A stretch of 5,521 bases of DNA, from positions 1 through 5,521 of the forward strand of contig CATPCA010000330.1 in assembly GCA_955652545.1 (NCBI GenBank), in the 5' to 3' direction. The notes below the pieces were generated by a model that was not told the origin of the DNA, did not search any database, and saw only the letters and a list, made by a program, of their open reading frames with translations. The position numbers were made by a program, and so were the translations under genes. Below are positions 1 to 5,521 of the stretch, piece by piece. This DNA is from Candidatus Dormiibacterota bacterium (GTDB taxonomy: Bacteria > Chloroflexota > Dormibacteria > UBA8260). Every line of letters starts with the position of its first letter. Position 1 is the first letter of the stretch.

Positions 1-2276
1 GCTGCTTCAAGGTGGTCGCCGTGCTGGTCGAGCAACGCCACGCCGCGCTCGAGCCGCTCCTCTGCGCTCGCCGCGTCTCCGGCTCGATGACCGGCCTCGC
101 CCCAGAGACAGAGCAGGCGACCCCGCTCGCCGTCGTCGTCGGTGTGTTCGATGGCCCGCTCGTAGAGTTGCGCGGCGTCGGCGTGGGCGTGGCGTTGGGT
201 CGCCTCGGCTGCGGCGTCGATACAGACCACCACCGCCTCCCTTCCCCGGCCACCCTCCAGGAGGTGGTGCGCGATGGCGACCGAAGGCTGCCCGGGCAGA
301 ACGCGCAACGCGTCGGCGGCGTGCGCGTGCAGCCGCCGGCGGCGAGAGGGCAGCAGGTCGCTGTACACGGCCTCCCACGTCAAGCCGTGGCGAAAGCGGT
401 AGGTATCACCCCGGTCGTCTTCGTCGAGCAGCTGCCGGCGCACGCAGTGGTCGAGCGCTCCTCGGACTGCATTCTCGGGCCGCTCAGCCAGGGTGACGAG
501 GGCTGGGAAGCTGAACGTCCTACCCAGGACAGCAGCGGCGCGCAGCGCGTCAGCGTGCTCGTCGCCGAGGCGGTCGACCCTGCGCAGGACGTTGTCGGCA
601 ACGCTGCGCGGCAGCCGCATGTCTCCCGACGGACGGCTCTCCCATGCATCCTCGCCGGTTCGGACCAGGTCGCCATGGTCGAGAGCGTCCTTGAGCAGCT
701 CCTCCACGACGTACGGGTTTCCGTCACTGCGCGCGTGGAACACCGCACCGAGGTCCGAGGCACTCGTGTTTGGGCCGAGCATGGCCTGAACCATGTCGGT
801 GACGTCAGCGCGGTCGAGCGGTGTGACCTCGACGAGCTCGGCGCGACCGGATCGTTGCCAGCGTTCGAATGACACCATGAGCGGGTGGCCGCGGTCCACT
901 TCGGCGGAGCGAAGCGTGAGCAGCAACAGCGTGCGGCTCGACCGCAGCCTCCGTGCCAGGTACTCGGTGAGCTCGAGCGTCGAGCTCTCGGCCCACTGCA
1001 TGTCGTCGAGAACGAGCAGCAGGCCCGCATCGGTCGAGAGGGCCAGCAGGAGCGACACCATCGCCTCGAAGAGCCGCAACTTCGCCTGCTCCGCCCGGCC
1101 CGGCAGAGCCGCGGTGGGTGTGCCGGCATCCAGCTGCGGGAAAAGAGCGCCGAGCTCGGCGACAGCCGGCCCGATCGCCGCTCGGAGTTGGTGGAGATCG
1201 GCATCGGCCAAGCACGCGCCGATCGCCTCGACGAACGGCAGGTACGGCAGTGATAGCGCGGCCTCTGAGCAGGCGCCGGCGAGCACGGCGACGCCGGCGG
1301 CGGTGGCGTGGTCGACGAGCTCGCGGGCCAGGCGAGTCTTGCCCGCTCCGGCGTCACCCGCAAGCACCGCGACGCGGCCTTCGCCATCCCGCGCCCGACC
1401 CAGGGCGGAGACCAGGTGGGCAAACGGCTGCGAGCGGCCCACGAGGACGGGGCACATCACCCTGTCGCCAAGCGCAAGGTGCGCCACTCGCCGAGACGCA
1501 CGCCGCGCTGGGGACGGCCGGCTGGCGATCAACGACGGGTCATGCACCAGGATGGCTTTCTCGAGGGCGCGCAACTCGGGCCCCGGCTCGATGCCGAGCT
1601 CCTCGACCAGGGTCGTTCGACCCTCCCGATACACGCGGAGCGCATCGGCCTGCCGTCCCGACCGATAGAGCGCCAGCATGAGGTTGCCACGCAGCCGTTC
1701 TCGCAGCGGGTGCTCCGCGACCAGTGCCTCGATCTCAGCCACACGTGCGTCATCGGCGCCGGCAGCGAGGTCGGCCTCGACAAGGTCCTCGAGGGCAGCG
1801 ACGCGCATCTCTTCGAGGCGTGCCACCTCGACCTGGGCAAACGGCTCGAAGGCGAAGTCGGCGAGGGGCTGCCCGCGCCAGAGTGCCAGCGCTTGGCGGA
1901 GGAGCGACGCGGACGCGCCGGGGTCTACGTCGCGTGTGCGGCGTGCCTCGTCCACGAGGCGGCGGAAACGCTCGAGATCGAGATCGTCGGGGGAGACACT
2001 CAGCATGTAGCCGGGGGCGCGGGTGAGCAGCAGACGACCGTCACCGTCAGCCGGCTGGAGGACCTGGCGGAGCCGCGACACCTGCCGCTGGAGCGCGTTG
2101 TCGGCGGTGTCAGGTGGCTCGCCGCGCCAGACGTCCTCGATGAGGCGATCAGTCGAGACAACCTCGTTGGCGTGGAGCAGCAGCACAGCGAGAAGGCCTC
2201 GCTGTCGCGCCCCCACGATTGGCAGGGTCCGGTTCCGATCCCGGACCTCGAGTGGGCCGAGGAGAAGAAACTCCAT
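1..2276 (-). CDS. BTAD/AfsR-family transcriptional regulator with AAA/STAND ATPase domain (3' end outside window)
   Basis: One uninterrupted frame of 758 codons runs from the ATG at 2276-2274 off the left edge. Residues 1-93 form an OmpR-type winged helix: the opening MEFLLLGPLEV, then STDRLIEDVW and TRAPGYML, are typical of SARP/AfsR proteins. Residues about 98-243 are the bacterial transcriptional activation domain (BTAD), ending in YREGRTTLVEELGIEPGPEL. Residues about 277-460 are a P-loop ATPase with Walker A GDAGAGKT (307-314) and Walker B LLLVLDD (419-425). The lid-like motif SDGNPYVVEELL (517-528) and LLPSRRRRLH (641-650) are usual in AfsR/MalT-like STAND proteins. TPR-like helices begin near residue 665. 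A GGGGGAG ribosome site precedes the ATG by a few bases, and the start fits the family N-terminus. By family, it should bind DNA as an ATP-controlled activator of nearby or secondary-metabolism genes. The target is unknown; the divergent small membrane gene and its own promoter are candidates. Relatives are often about 1000 residues, so a substantial C-terminal part is missing here. Confidence 0.95.
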   Translation of the reverse strand, partial: MEFLLLGPLEVRDRNRTLPIVGARQRGLLAVLLLHANEVVSTDRLIEDVWRGEPPDTADNALQRQVSRLRQVLQPADGDGRLLLTRAPGYMLSVSPDDLDLERFRRLVDEARRTRDVDPGASASLLRQALALWRGQPLADFAFEPFAQVEVARLEEMRVAALEDLVEADLAAGADDARVAEIEALVAEHPLRERLRGNLMLALYRSGRQADALRVYREGRTTLVEELGIEPGPELRALEKAILVHDPSLIASRPSPARRASRRVAHLALGDRVMCPVLVGRSQPFAHLVSALGRARDGEGRVAVLAGDAGAGKTRLARELVDHATAAGVAVLAGACSEAALSLPYLPFVEAIGACLADADLHQLRAAIGPAVAELGALFPQLDAGTPTAALPGRAEQAKLRLFEAMVSLLLALSTDAGLLLVLDDMQWAESSTLELTEYLARRLRSSRTLLLLTLRSAEVDRGHPLMVSFERWQRSGRAELVEVTPLDRADVTDMVQAMLGPNTSASDLGAVFHARSDGNPYVVEELLKDALDHGDLVRTGEDAWESRPSGDMRLPRSVADNVLRRVDRLGDEHADALRAAAVLGRTFSFPALVTLAERPENAVRGALDHCVRRQLLDEDDRGDTYRFRHGLTWEAVYSDLLPSRRRRLHAHAADALRVLPGQPSVAIAHHLLEGGRGREAVVVCIDAAAEATQRHAHADAAQLYERAIEHTDDDGERGRLLCLWGEAGHRAGDAASAEERLERGVALLDQHGDHLEA

Positions 2277-2341
2277 GCCGACTCCCCCGGTGACGCCGGC
2301 AACCGTACCACCGGTCGCTCGGATGAACAGTCGGAGGCCCG

Positions 2342-2382
2342 GCGTGTCCCGCCGTGTCAGCGAGCGGTCAGGGCCGCGTCAG
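2342..2382. promoter_or_regulatory. Candidate SARP-type operator: GTCAG direct repeats at 11-bp spacing
   Basis: GTCAG occurs at 2356-2360, 2367-2371 and 2378-2382, exactly 11 bp apart. The wider unit is about CGnGTCAG. A degenerate fourth copy (CGTGTCCC, 2343-2350) lies 10 bp upstream of the first. SARP/AfsR winged-helix activators are known to bind heptameric direct repeats with 11-bp periodicity near the -35 region, and this array lies between such a regulator and a divergent gene. That the adjacent regulator binds here is inference. A weak -10-like CATGGT lies at 2393-2398 for the plus-strand gene. Confidence 0.45.
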
Positions 2383-2444
2383 AGGTGCGCGCCATGGTCG
2401 TGGCGTCAACCGCACGAGCGGCAGCAGCACACGGAGGCACGGAG

Positions 2445-2717
2445 ATGCAGGCAACACAGACCAGGTCCCAGGATCGGCTCAGCGCACGCCGGGTGGCCAT
2501 CGCGATCGCGCTTTTTGCGGCGGCGGTGGTGATCGCGCTCAGTACCCTCTACCTCGCAATGGGCAGGACCTCGAGCCCGGCGCACGCGAAGTCGGCCCAG
2601 GTGCAGGTGGCGTCGGGTGCTGGAGCCGCGAGCGTCAAGACCGACACGCAGGACCAGTCCAACGCGACATCGGGCGACAACGCTGTCAGGCCCGGGCTGC
2701 GCGGCCACCTGCCCTGA
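2445..2717 (+). CDS. Small single-pass membrane protein, unknown function (90 aa)
   Basis: The ATG at 2445 has a strong GGAGG ribosome site (2433-2437) with a 7-base spacer, which selects this start over an in-frame ATG at 2394 that has no clear site. The protein has a short polar N-terminus, then Arg-Arg at residues 15-16. A hydrophobic segment of about 22 residues follows (17-39, including VAIAIALFAAAVVIALSTLY), so the N-terminus is probably cytoplasmic. The remaining 50 residues are polar and rich in Ala, Ser, Thr, Gln and Asp, with no cysteine, and probably lie outside the membrane. The segment could be a signal anchor or an uncleaved signal peptide; no clear signal peptidase or lipobox site is seen. 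I recognise no family. The gene is transcribed away from the BTAD regulator across a 168-bp gap holding 11-bp repeats, so it may be controlled by it. The same frame stays open far upstream, antisense to the regulator, but that part is not coding. Confidence 0.7.
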   Translation: MQATQTRSQDRLSARRVAIAIALFAAAVVIALSTLYLAMGRTSSPAHAKSAQVQVASGAGAASVKTDTQDQSNATSGDNAVRPGLRGHLP

Positions 2718-2750
2718 ACGGCGACCAGGCCCCGGGGGGCTAGGGGGACA

Positions 2751-2783
2751 GGGAGTGGGAGTCCGACCGGGGCTCCCGCTCCC
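2751..2783. terminator. Hairpin between convergent genes, probable bidirectional terminator
   Basis: An 11-bp stem (2751-2761 with 2773-2783, one G-T pair) encloses an 11-base loop. It sits 33 bases after the stop of the small membrane gene on the plus strand and 9 bases after the stop of the zinc-motif gene on the minus strand. No clear T-run follows on either side, which is common for actinobacterial terminators. Confidence 0.6.
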
Positions 2784-2792
2784 TCGTCGCGT

Positions 2793-2969
2793 TCAGCCCT
2801 TGCAGGAGCCGATGACGGTGGTGTGCACCTCGAGGCCCGTTCCCTTGCAGGATGGGCACACGACACCCTGCTTGGTCTGCCCGATGCCCTTGCAACTATC
2901 GCAAGGTGGCCCAACCGCCTCGCACGACTTGCACTGCTGAAAGCCCCGGGGAGTCGGATTGTTCGGCAT
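2793..2969 (-). CDS. Small cysteine-rich protein with DnaJ-like zinc motifs (58 aa)
   Basis: The ATG at 2969 is preceded by GAGGAGGGTGCC, a strong ribosome site at normal spacing. The frame is open further upstream, but starts there lack such a site and would add Arg-rich residues unlike the rest. The protein carries three CxxC pairs: CKSC (13-16), CDSCKGIG (23-30) and CPSCKGTG (38-45), plus a lone Cys56. The second and third match the CxxCxGxG repeat of the DnaJ cysteine-rich domain; the first (CKSCEAVG) is a degenerate copy. DnaJ has four such repeats and binds two zinc ions. Here two pairs could make one full zinc site, and the third pair could make a second site only with other ligands or by dimerisation. 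There is no J domain, so it is not a DnaJ. It could be a zinc-binding protein or RNA-contact module, or an anti-TRAP-like fold, but the function is unknown. It is convergent with the small membrane gene and divergent from the methyltransferase. Confidence 0.8.
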   Translation of the reverse strand: MPNNPTPRGFQQCKSCEAVGPPCDSCKGIGQTKQGVVCPSCKGTGLEVHTTVIGSCKG

Positions 2970-3023
2970 GGCACCCTCCTCAATCAAGCCGGATCCTGGT
3001 GGCGGCTGCCTGTTGGTTGCCGA

Positions 3024-3048
3024 GGTGACCGTGGTCACCCGGTACCGG
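3024..3048. promoter_or_regulatory. Two adjacent palindromes, candidate operator
   Basis: GGTGACC (3024-3030) and GGTCACC (3033-3039) form a perfect inverted repeat around a 2-base centre. It is followed at 3039-3048 by the perfect palindrome CCGGTACCGG. Both lie between the divergent zinc-motif and methyltransferase genes, where a regulator could act on either promoter. No matching regulator gene is next to it, so the binding protein is unknown. Confidence 0.35.
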
Positions 3049-3059
3049 CGCTCCGGGAT

Positions 3060-3139
3060 CATTGCACCGCCGGCACCCTCGCGTGTGGCCGGAGTCGATC
3101 GCGTCGACAGCTGCCGGCGCGGACTTCTGAGGTGCAATG
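3060..3139 (+). promoter_or_regulatory. Nested inverted repeat that could occlude the methyltransferase start
   Basis: CATTGCACC (3060-3068) is perfectly complementary to GGTGCAATG (3131-3139), which contains part of the ribosome site and the whole ATG start. Directly inside, CGCCGGCA (3068-3075) is complementary to TGCCGGCG (3112-3119). GTCGA (3094-3098) and TCGAC (3104-3108) can pair further in. If the transcript begins upstream of 3060, it could fold into a long stem that hides the start codon. The transcript start is not known. Confidence 0.4.
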
Positions 3140-3937
3140 CTCTCTTTGCCAATGAATTTGTCTCCGCTGACTGCGTCCGTCATCGTCACCAGGCTTCGGG
3201 CCGCCGGCTGTGTCTTCGCGGAAGACGAGACCCGTCTGCTCATCTCCGCAGCAGCAACGCAGGGCGACCTCGCCGCCATGGTGGAGCGGCGCGAAGCCGG
3301 TGTGCCTCTCGAATATGTCATCGGATGGGCGGAGTTCTGCGGTCTGCGCATCGCGGTTGACCCGGGGGTGTTCGTCCCCCGGCACCGCACCGAATTTCTC
3401 GTCACGCAGGCCGCGGCGGTCGCCGGGCCAGGAGCAGTCGTCGTCGACCTGTGCTGCGGCTCGGGCGCCGTGGGAGTGGCGCTCGCCGCGGTCGTGGAAG
3501 GGGTCGAGCTGCATGCCGCCGACATCGATCCCGCGGCGGTGCGATGTGCCCGACGCAACGTCGGCGCTGTCGAGGGCCGGGTCTACGAAGGTGACCTCGA
3601 CCAGCCGCTGCCCACAACATTGCGTGGCCGCGTCGACATCCTTGTGGCCAATGTCCCGTACGTCCCCACAGCGGACATCGAGCTGTTACCCCGCGAGGCC
3701 CGCCTCTACGAGGCGCGAGTGGCACTCGACGGAGGGGTGGACGGGCTTGATGTCGTGCGCCGGGTGGCGGCCGCAACGCCGAGCTGGCTCGCACCGGGTG
3801 GCCATCTGCTGGTGGAGACCAGCGTCCGGCAGGCGCCGCAGGCGGTGGAGATCTTCGCCGGCAACGGCCTGACCCCGCGGGTGGCCAGTTGCGACGACCT
3901 CGACGCCACGGTGATCGTCGGAACCGGTCCGTCATGA
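3137..3937 (+). CDS. PrmC/HemK-related putative protein N5-glutamine methyltransferase
   Basis: This is a 266-residue class I SAM-dependent methyltransferase resembling the PrmC-related group (putative protein-(glutamine-N5) methyltransferase). The N-terminal region (about 15-90) includes PLEYVIGWAEF and GVFVPRHRTEFLV, the counterpart of PrmC's GVLIPRPETE. SAM motif I is VVDLCCGSGAVGVAL (102-116), the acidic motif is AADIDP (127-132), and the catalytic motif is NVPY (172-175). LDGGVDGLDVVRR (197-209) is also typical. True PrmC has NPPY; the changed second residue is expected in this sister group, whose substrate is not established, so it is probably not the main release-factor methyltransferase. 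The ATG at 3137 has GAGGTG at 3129-3134, a slightly short spacing. An alternative ATG at 3152 has no ribosome site. Its stop overlaps the next gene's start (ATGA), implying one transcript and coupled translation. Confidence 0.9.
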   Translation: MLSLPMNLSPLTASVIVTRLRAAGCVFAEDETRLLISAAATQGDLAAMVERREAGVPLEYVIGWAEFCGLRIAVDPGVFVPRHRTEFLVTQAAAVAGPGAVVVDLCCGSGAVGVALAAVVEGVELHAADIDPAAVRCARRNVGAVEGRVYEGDLDQPLPTTLRGRVDILVANVPYVPTADIELLPREARLYEARVALDGGVDGLDVVRRVAAATPSWLAPGGHLLVETSVRQAPQAVEIFAGNGLTPRVASCDDLDATVIVGTGPS

Positions 3938-4143
3938 CCACGCTTGCGGGGGCGATCCTGCTCGCCGGCAGGATCCTGTTCGCGGCCCTGTTCGCGTTCT
4001 CCGCGCGCGGGCACCTTCAAAACCACGCTCGGTACGTCGGCACCGCGCGGGGCAAGCTGCCGATCCCGTGGGTCGCCGGCTGGCCCACCGGAGTGTTCCT
4101 CTTGCTCGCCGATGTCGCCATCGTCGCCGGTATCTGGCGGTAG
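3934..4143 (+). CDS. Short DoxX-like membrane protein (69 aa, probably truncated)
   Basis: The ATG at 3934 overlaps the methyltransferase TGA at 3935, so translation is probably coupled; an in-frame ATG at 3889 lies inside the methyltransferase and would add Arg-rich sequence. Residues about 4-23 (LAGAILLAGRILFAALFAFS) form one membrane helix, followed by a GHLQNHARYVG loop. A second helix lies at about 52-68 (PTGVFLLLADVAIVAGIW). The pattern RILFALLF...GHL...Y...G.P...G...LLL.....G.W resembles the first half of DoxX-family proteins, which usually have four helices and about 120-150 residues. The reading frame stops just where helices three and four would begin, and I see no continuation in the other frames downstream. 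It may be a degraded gene or a natural half-length form. DoxX-like proteins are integral membrane proteins of mostly unclear role. Confidence 0.7.
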   Translation: MTTLAGAILLAGRILFAALFAFSARGHLQNHARYVGTARGKLPIPWVAGWPTGVFLLLADVAIVAGIWR

Positions 4144-4165
4144 CCACGTCAGCCTAAAGACGGAC

Positions 4166-4199
4166 CAGGCCCGACCGTCGTCATACAAGGCCCGGCCTG
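4166..4199 (+). terminator. Weak hairpin after the DoxX-like gene
   Basis: CAGGCC (4166-4171) can pair with GGCCTG (4194-4199) around a 22-base loop, 22 bases after the stop codon. The stem is short and no T-run follows, so this is only a possible terminator of the two-gene unit. Confidence 0.25.
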
Positions 4200-4362
4200 A
4201 TCGCAACAATGGCCCCGAGCGCTGTGATGCTTGTCGCGGCTCTGCTCGCACACCAACGACCTGTGCGCCGCCCCTCTGACATGAGGGTTGCCGCGTGCAC
4301 GTCGTTTGACCGGTTTGGAGCATTACTGTCACAACGCCGTTACGCGTCTCAGTCGTAGCGCC

Positions 4363-4390
4363 TTGACACTCAGCGCGGCGGAACAGCGAT
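4363..4390 (+). promoter_or_regulatory. Possible promoter of the small ORF and subtilase
   Basis: TTGACA at 4363-4368 is a perfect housekeeping -35 hexamer. The best -10 at permitted spacing is only AGCGAT (4385-4390, 16-base spacer), which is poor. It lies about 40 bases upstream of the small ORF. The -35 alone is suggestive, not proof. Confidence 0.25.
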
Positions 4391-4427
4391 CCAGGAATTG
4401 AGAGAGCCAAGCGTTGCAGGGGGAAAC

Positions 4428-4514
4428 ATGAGGGGCATCGTTTTCGGCATCAGTTGGGACGACCCGAAGCTCGTCTCGGAGCCAACTCCTCAGAGGAGTG
4501 GAGCGCTGTCGTGA
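4428..4514 (+). CDS. 28-codon small ORF overlapping the subtilase start (candidate leader peptide)
   Basis: The ATG at 4428 follows AGGGGG (4418-4423) with a 4-base spacer. The frame encodes 28 residues, beginning MRGIVFGISWDDPKL and ending SGALS. It stops with TGA at 4512-4514, overlapping the GTG start of the subtilase at 4511 by four bases (GTGA), the classic coupled arrangement. The peptide has no signal or membrane segment and matches no family I know. It shows no run of one regulatory amino acid, so classic amino-acid attenuation is not supported. Its role could be translational coupling, so that ribosomes ending here restart on the protease. It may also be a chance frame; the overlap and ribosome site are the only support. 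Confidence 0.4.
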   Translation: MRGIVFGISWDDPKLVSEPTPQRSGALS

Positions 4515-5521
4515 CAAGACAGCAGCCAACTCGCCGTGCGCTTGCGCTTGGCGCGGCCACGCTGGCCTTCGCCGCGACCATGACAGTCCCGGGCGCTCGC
4601 GCGTCAGCCTCGAGCGCTCCACTGGTCTCGGTCATCGTTCGCGAGTCCCCTGGGACGACGCTCGATGCCGGCACGGTCACGGCCGCGTTCGGCGGTAGCG
4701 TGACCAACCGCCTGGACATCATCAACGGCTTCAGCGCGCGGCTCCCCGCGTCCGCACTCGTTCAATTTGCGAGGGTGCCGGGCGTCCTGTCGATCTCGCC
4801 CGACAGCGCTGGCCACCTGCTGGGCACCTACGATCCGACCACCGACACCGGGTCACTGACCACCGCAGCGCAGCGCATCGGCGCGAATGACGCCTGGAAC
4901 GCCGGCTACACAGGCAAAGGTGTCGACATCGCCCTCATCGATTCAGGCGTGGCTCCCGTCAACGGTCTGACGACGCCCGGCAAGATCATCAACGGGCCCG
5001 ACTTCTCACTCGAGTCGGCTGCGCCCAACCTCCGTTACCTCGACACGTACGGACACGGCACCCACATCGCTGGGATCATCGCCGGACGCGACAACGGCGC
5101 CACGGGCCCATATGCGAATGACACGACTCAATTCCTCGGCGTGGCTCCGGATGCACGGATCGTGAGCATCAAGGTCGCCGACGCGCACGGCAACACCGAC
5201 GTCTCGCAGATACTCGTGGCCATCGACTGGGTCGTGCGACATCGCACCGACCACGGGATGAACATTCGCGTGCTCAACCTCTCGTACGGCACCGATGCAA
5301 CCCAGGACTACTCCGTGGATCCGCTCGCCTACGCCGCCGAGGCAGCGTGGCGCGCCGGGATCGTGGTCGTGGCCGCCGCCGGCAACGGTGGCGACGGCAC
5401 CGCCCTCACAGATCCCGCCTACGACCCGACGGTGCTCGCTGTGGGCGCTGCCACGGCACCGGCCACCACCGACCAGGCGGTTGCCGGCGATTCCGTCGCT
5501 GCCTTCTCGAGCGCCCTCTCC
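4511..5521 (+). CDS. Exported S8 subtilisin-like serine protease (3' end outside window)
   Basis: The frame starts with GTG at 4511, preceded by GGAG (4500-4503) at 7 bases, and runs 337 codons off the right edge. Residues 1-31 are a signal peptide: TRRALAL (7-13) precedes a hydrophobic Ala-rich stretch, with probable cleavage after ARA (29-31). The paired arginines make Tat export possible, but Sec is equally likely. Residues about 38-100 resemble an I9 inhibitor/chaperone propeptide, removed on maturation. The catalytic domain starts near 118. Asp144 in ALIDSGV and His182 in GHGTHIAG are the first two triad residues, and Asn292 in AAAGNGG is the oxyanion-hole residue. The nucleophile Ser (GTSMA-type motif) should lie beyond the window. 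By family it is an extracellular endopeptidase. Starting at the internal Met24 would remove the signal, so GTG is preferred. The start overlaps the stop of a 28-codon frame. Confidence 0.93.
   Translation, partial: MTRQQPTRRALALGAATLAFAATMTVPGARASASSAPLVSVIVRESPGTTLDAGTVTAAFGGSVTNRLDIINGFSARLPASALVQFARVPGVLSISPDSAGHLLGTYDPTTDTGSLTTAAQRIGANDAWNAGYTGKGVDIALIDSGVAPVNGLTTPGKIINGPDFSLESAAPNLRYLDTYGHGTHIAGIIAGRDNGATGPYANDTTQFLGVAPDARIVSIKVADAHGNTDVSQILVAIDWVVRHRTDHGMNIRVLNLSYGTDATQDYSVDPLAYAAEAAWRAGIVVVAAAGNGGDGTALTDPAYDPTVLAVGAATAPATTDQAVAGDSVAAFSSALS

Larger units (their letters stand above)
4144..4427. other. Non-coding intergenic stretch upstream of the protease unit
   Basis: These 284 bases hold no frame with a convincing ribosome site and coding bias. 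Base composition is visibly lower in GC than in the flanking genes in the second half (about 4300-4427), as expected for a promoter and leader region. Apart from the weak hairpin at 4166-4199 and a -35-like TTGACA at 4363-4368, I see no RNA gene or known riboswitch. Confidence 0.5.

Noticed and set aside
380..1423. Minus-strand open frame of 347 codons
   Set aside because: It lies in a different frame from the regulator on the same strand, and its translation is low-complexity Arg/Ser/Pro with no family features.
12..1681. Several plus-strand open frames of 98-291 codons
   Set aside because: They are shadows of the regulator caused by high GC content: Arg/Ser/Ala-rich translations with no recognisable domain.
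1308..2444. Long plus-strand open frame leading in frame into the small membrane gene (469 codons in all)
   Set aside because: It is antisense to the BTAD regulator, whose frame shows clear domains throughout. Only the part from 2445 has a ribosome site and a sensible protein.
2793..3152. Longer 119-codon version of the zinc-motif gene
   Set aside because: The extra N-terminal part crosses the divergent promoter region and its structured repeats, and has no ribosome site as good as the one before 2969.
4306..4329. TTGACC (4306-4311) with TACTGT (4324-4329) as a promoter
   Set aside because: Both boxes look good, but the spacer is only 12 bases, too short for a standard sigma-70-type promoter.
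4209..4358. Plus-strand frame of 49 codons in the intergenic stretch
   Set aside because: It has no ribosome site before the ATG and no coding bias or known motif.
3706..4410. Minus-strand open frame of 234 codons across the methyltransferase end and the intergenic region
   Set aside because: It is antisense to two supported genes, has no good ribosome site and no recognisable motif.
1..5521. Search for a defence system, toxin-antitoxin pair, CRISPR array or mobile element
   Set aside because: No transposase, integrase, repeat-spacer array, nuclease or recognisable toxin is present. The small genes here lack toxin or antitoxin features.

Overview
The window is GC-rich DNA that reads as an actinobacterium (Actinomycetota). 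The grounds are the strong G/C bias at third codon positions, an AfsR/SARP-type BTAD regulator fused to an NTPase, a PrmC-related methyltransferase of the subtype known mainly from actinobacteria, and a GTG-started exported subtilase with an alanine-rich signal. No genus can be named from the sequence. No mobile element, CRISPR array, rRNA or tRNA was seen.

Layout. (1) Positions 1-2276, minus strand: the first 758 codons of a large BTAD/AfsR-family regulator (winged helix, BTAD, AAA/STAND ATPase, start of a TPR region). Its 3' end lies beyond position 1. (2) Positions 2277-2444: divergent intergenic region carrying three GTCAG direct repeats exactly 11 bp apart, a layout known for SARP operators. 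(3) Positions 2445-2717, plus: a 90-residue single-pass membrane protein that may be the regulator's target. (4) Positions 2718-2792: a strong hairpin, probably a terminator shared by two convergent genes. (5) Positions 2793-2969, minus: a 58-residue cysteine-rich protein with DnaJ-like CxxCxGxG zinc motifs. (6) Positions 2970-3136: a second divergent intergenic region with two adjacent palindromes and a nested inverted repeat that covers the next gene's ribosome binding site and start codon. (7) Positions 3137-4143, plus: a two-gene unit with an ATGA overlap, made of a PrmC/HemK-related methyltransferase and a very short DoxX-like membrane protein. (8) Positions 4144-4427: non-coding. (9) Positions 4428-4514 and 4511-5521, plus: a 28-codon small ORF whose stop overlaps the GTG start of an exported S8 subtilase. 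The subtilase runs off the right end before its catalytic serine.

The genes do not form one recognisable pathway. They look like four separate transcription units. The most interesting points are regulatory: the 11-bp repeat array beside the BTAD regulator, the start-codon-occluding inverted repeat of the methyltransferase, and the small ORF coupled to the protease. No wholly new multi-gene system can be supported from this window.
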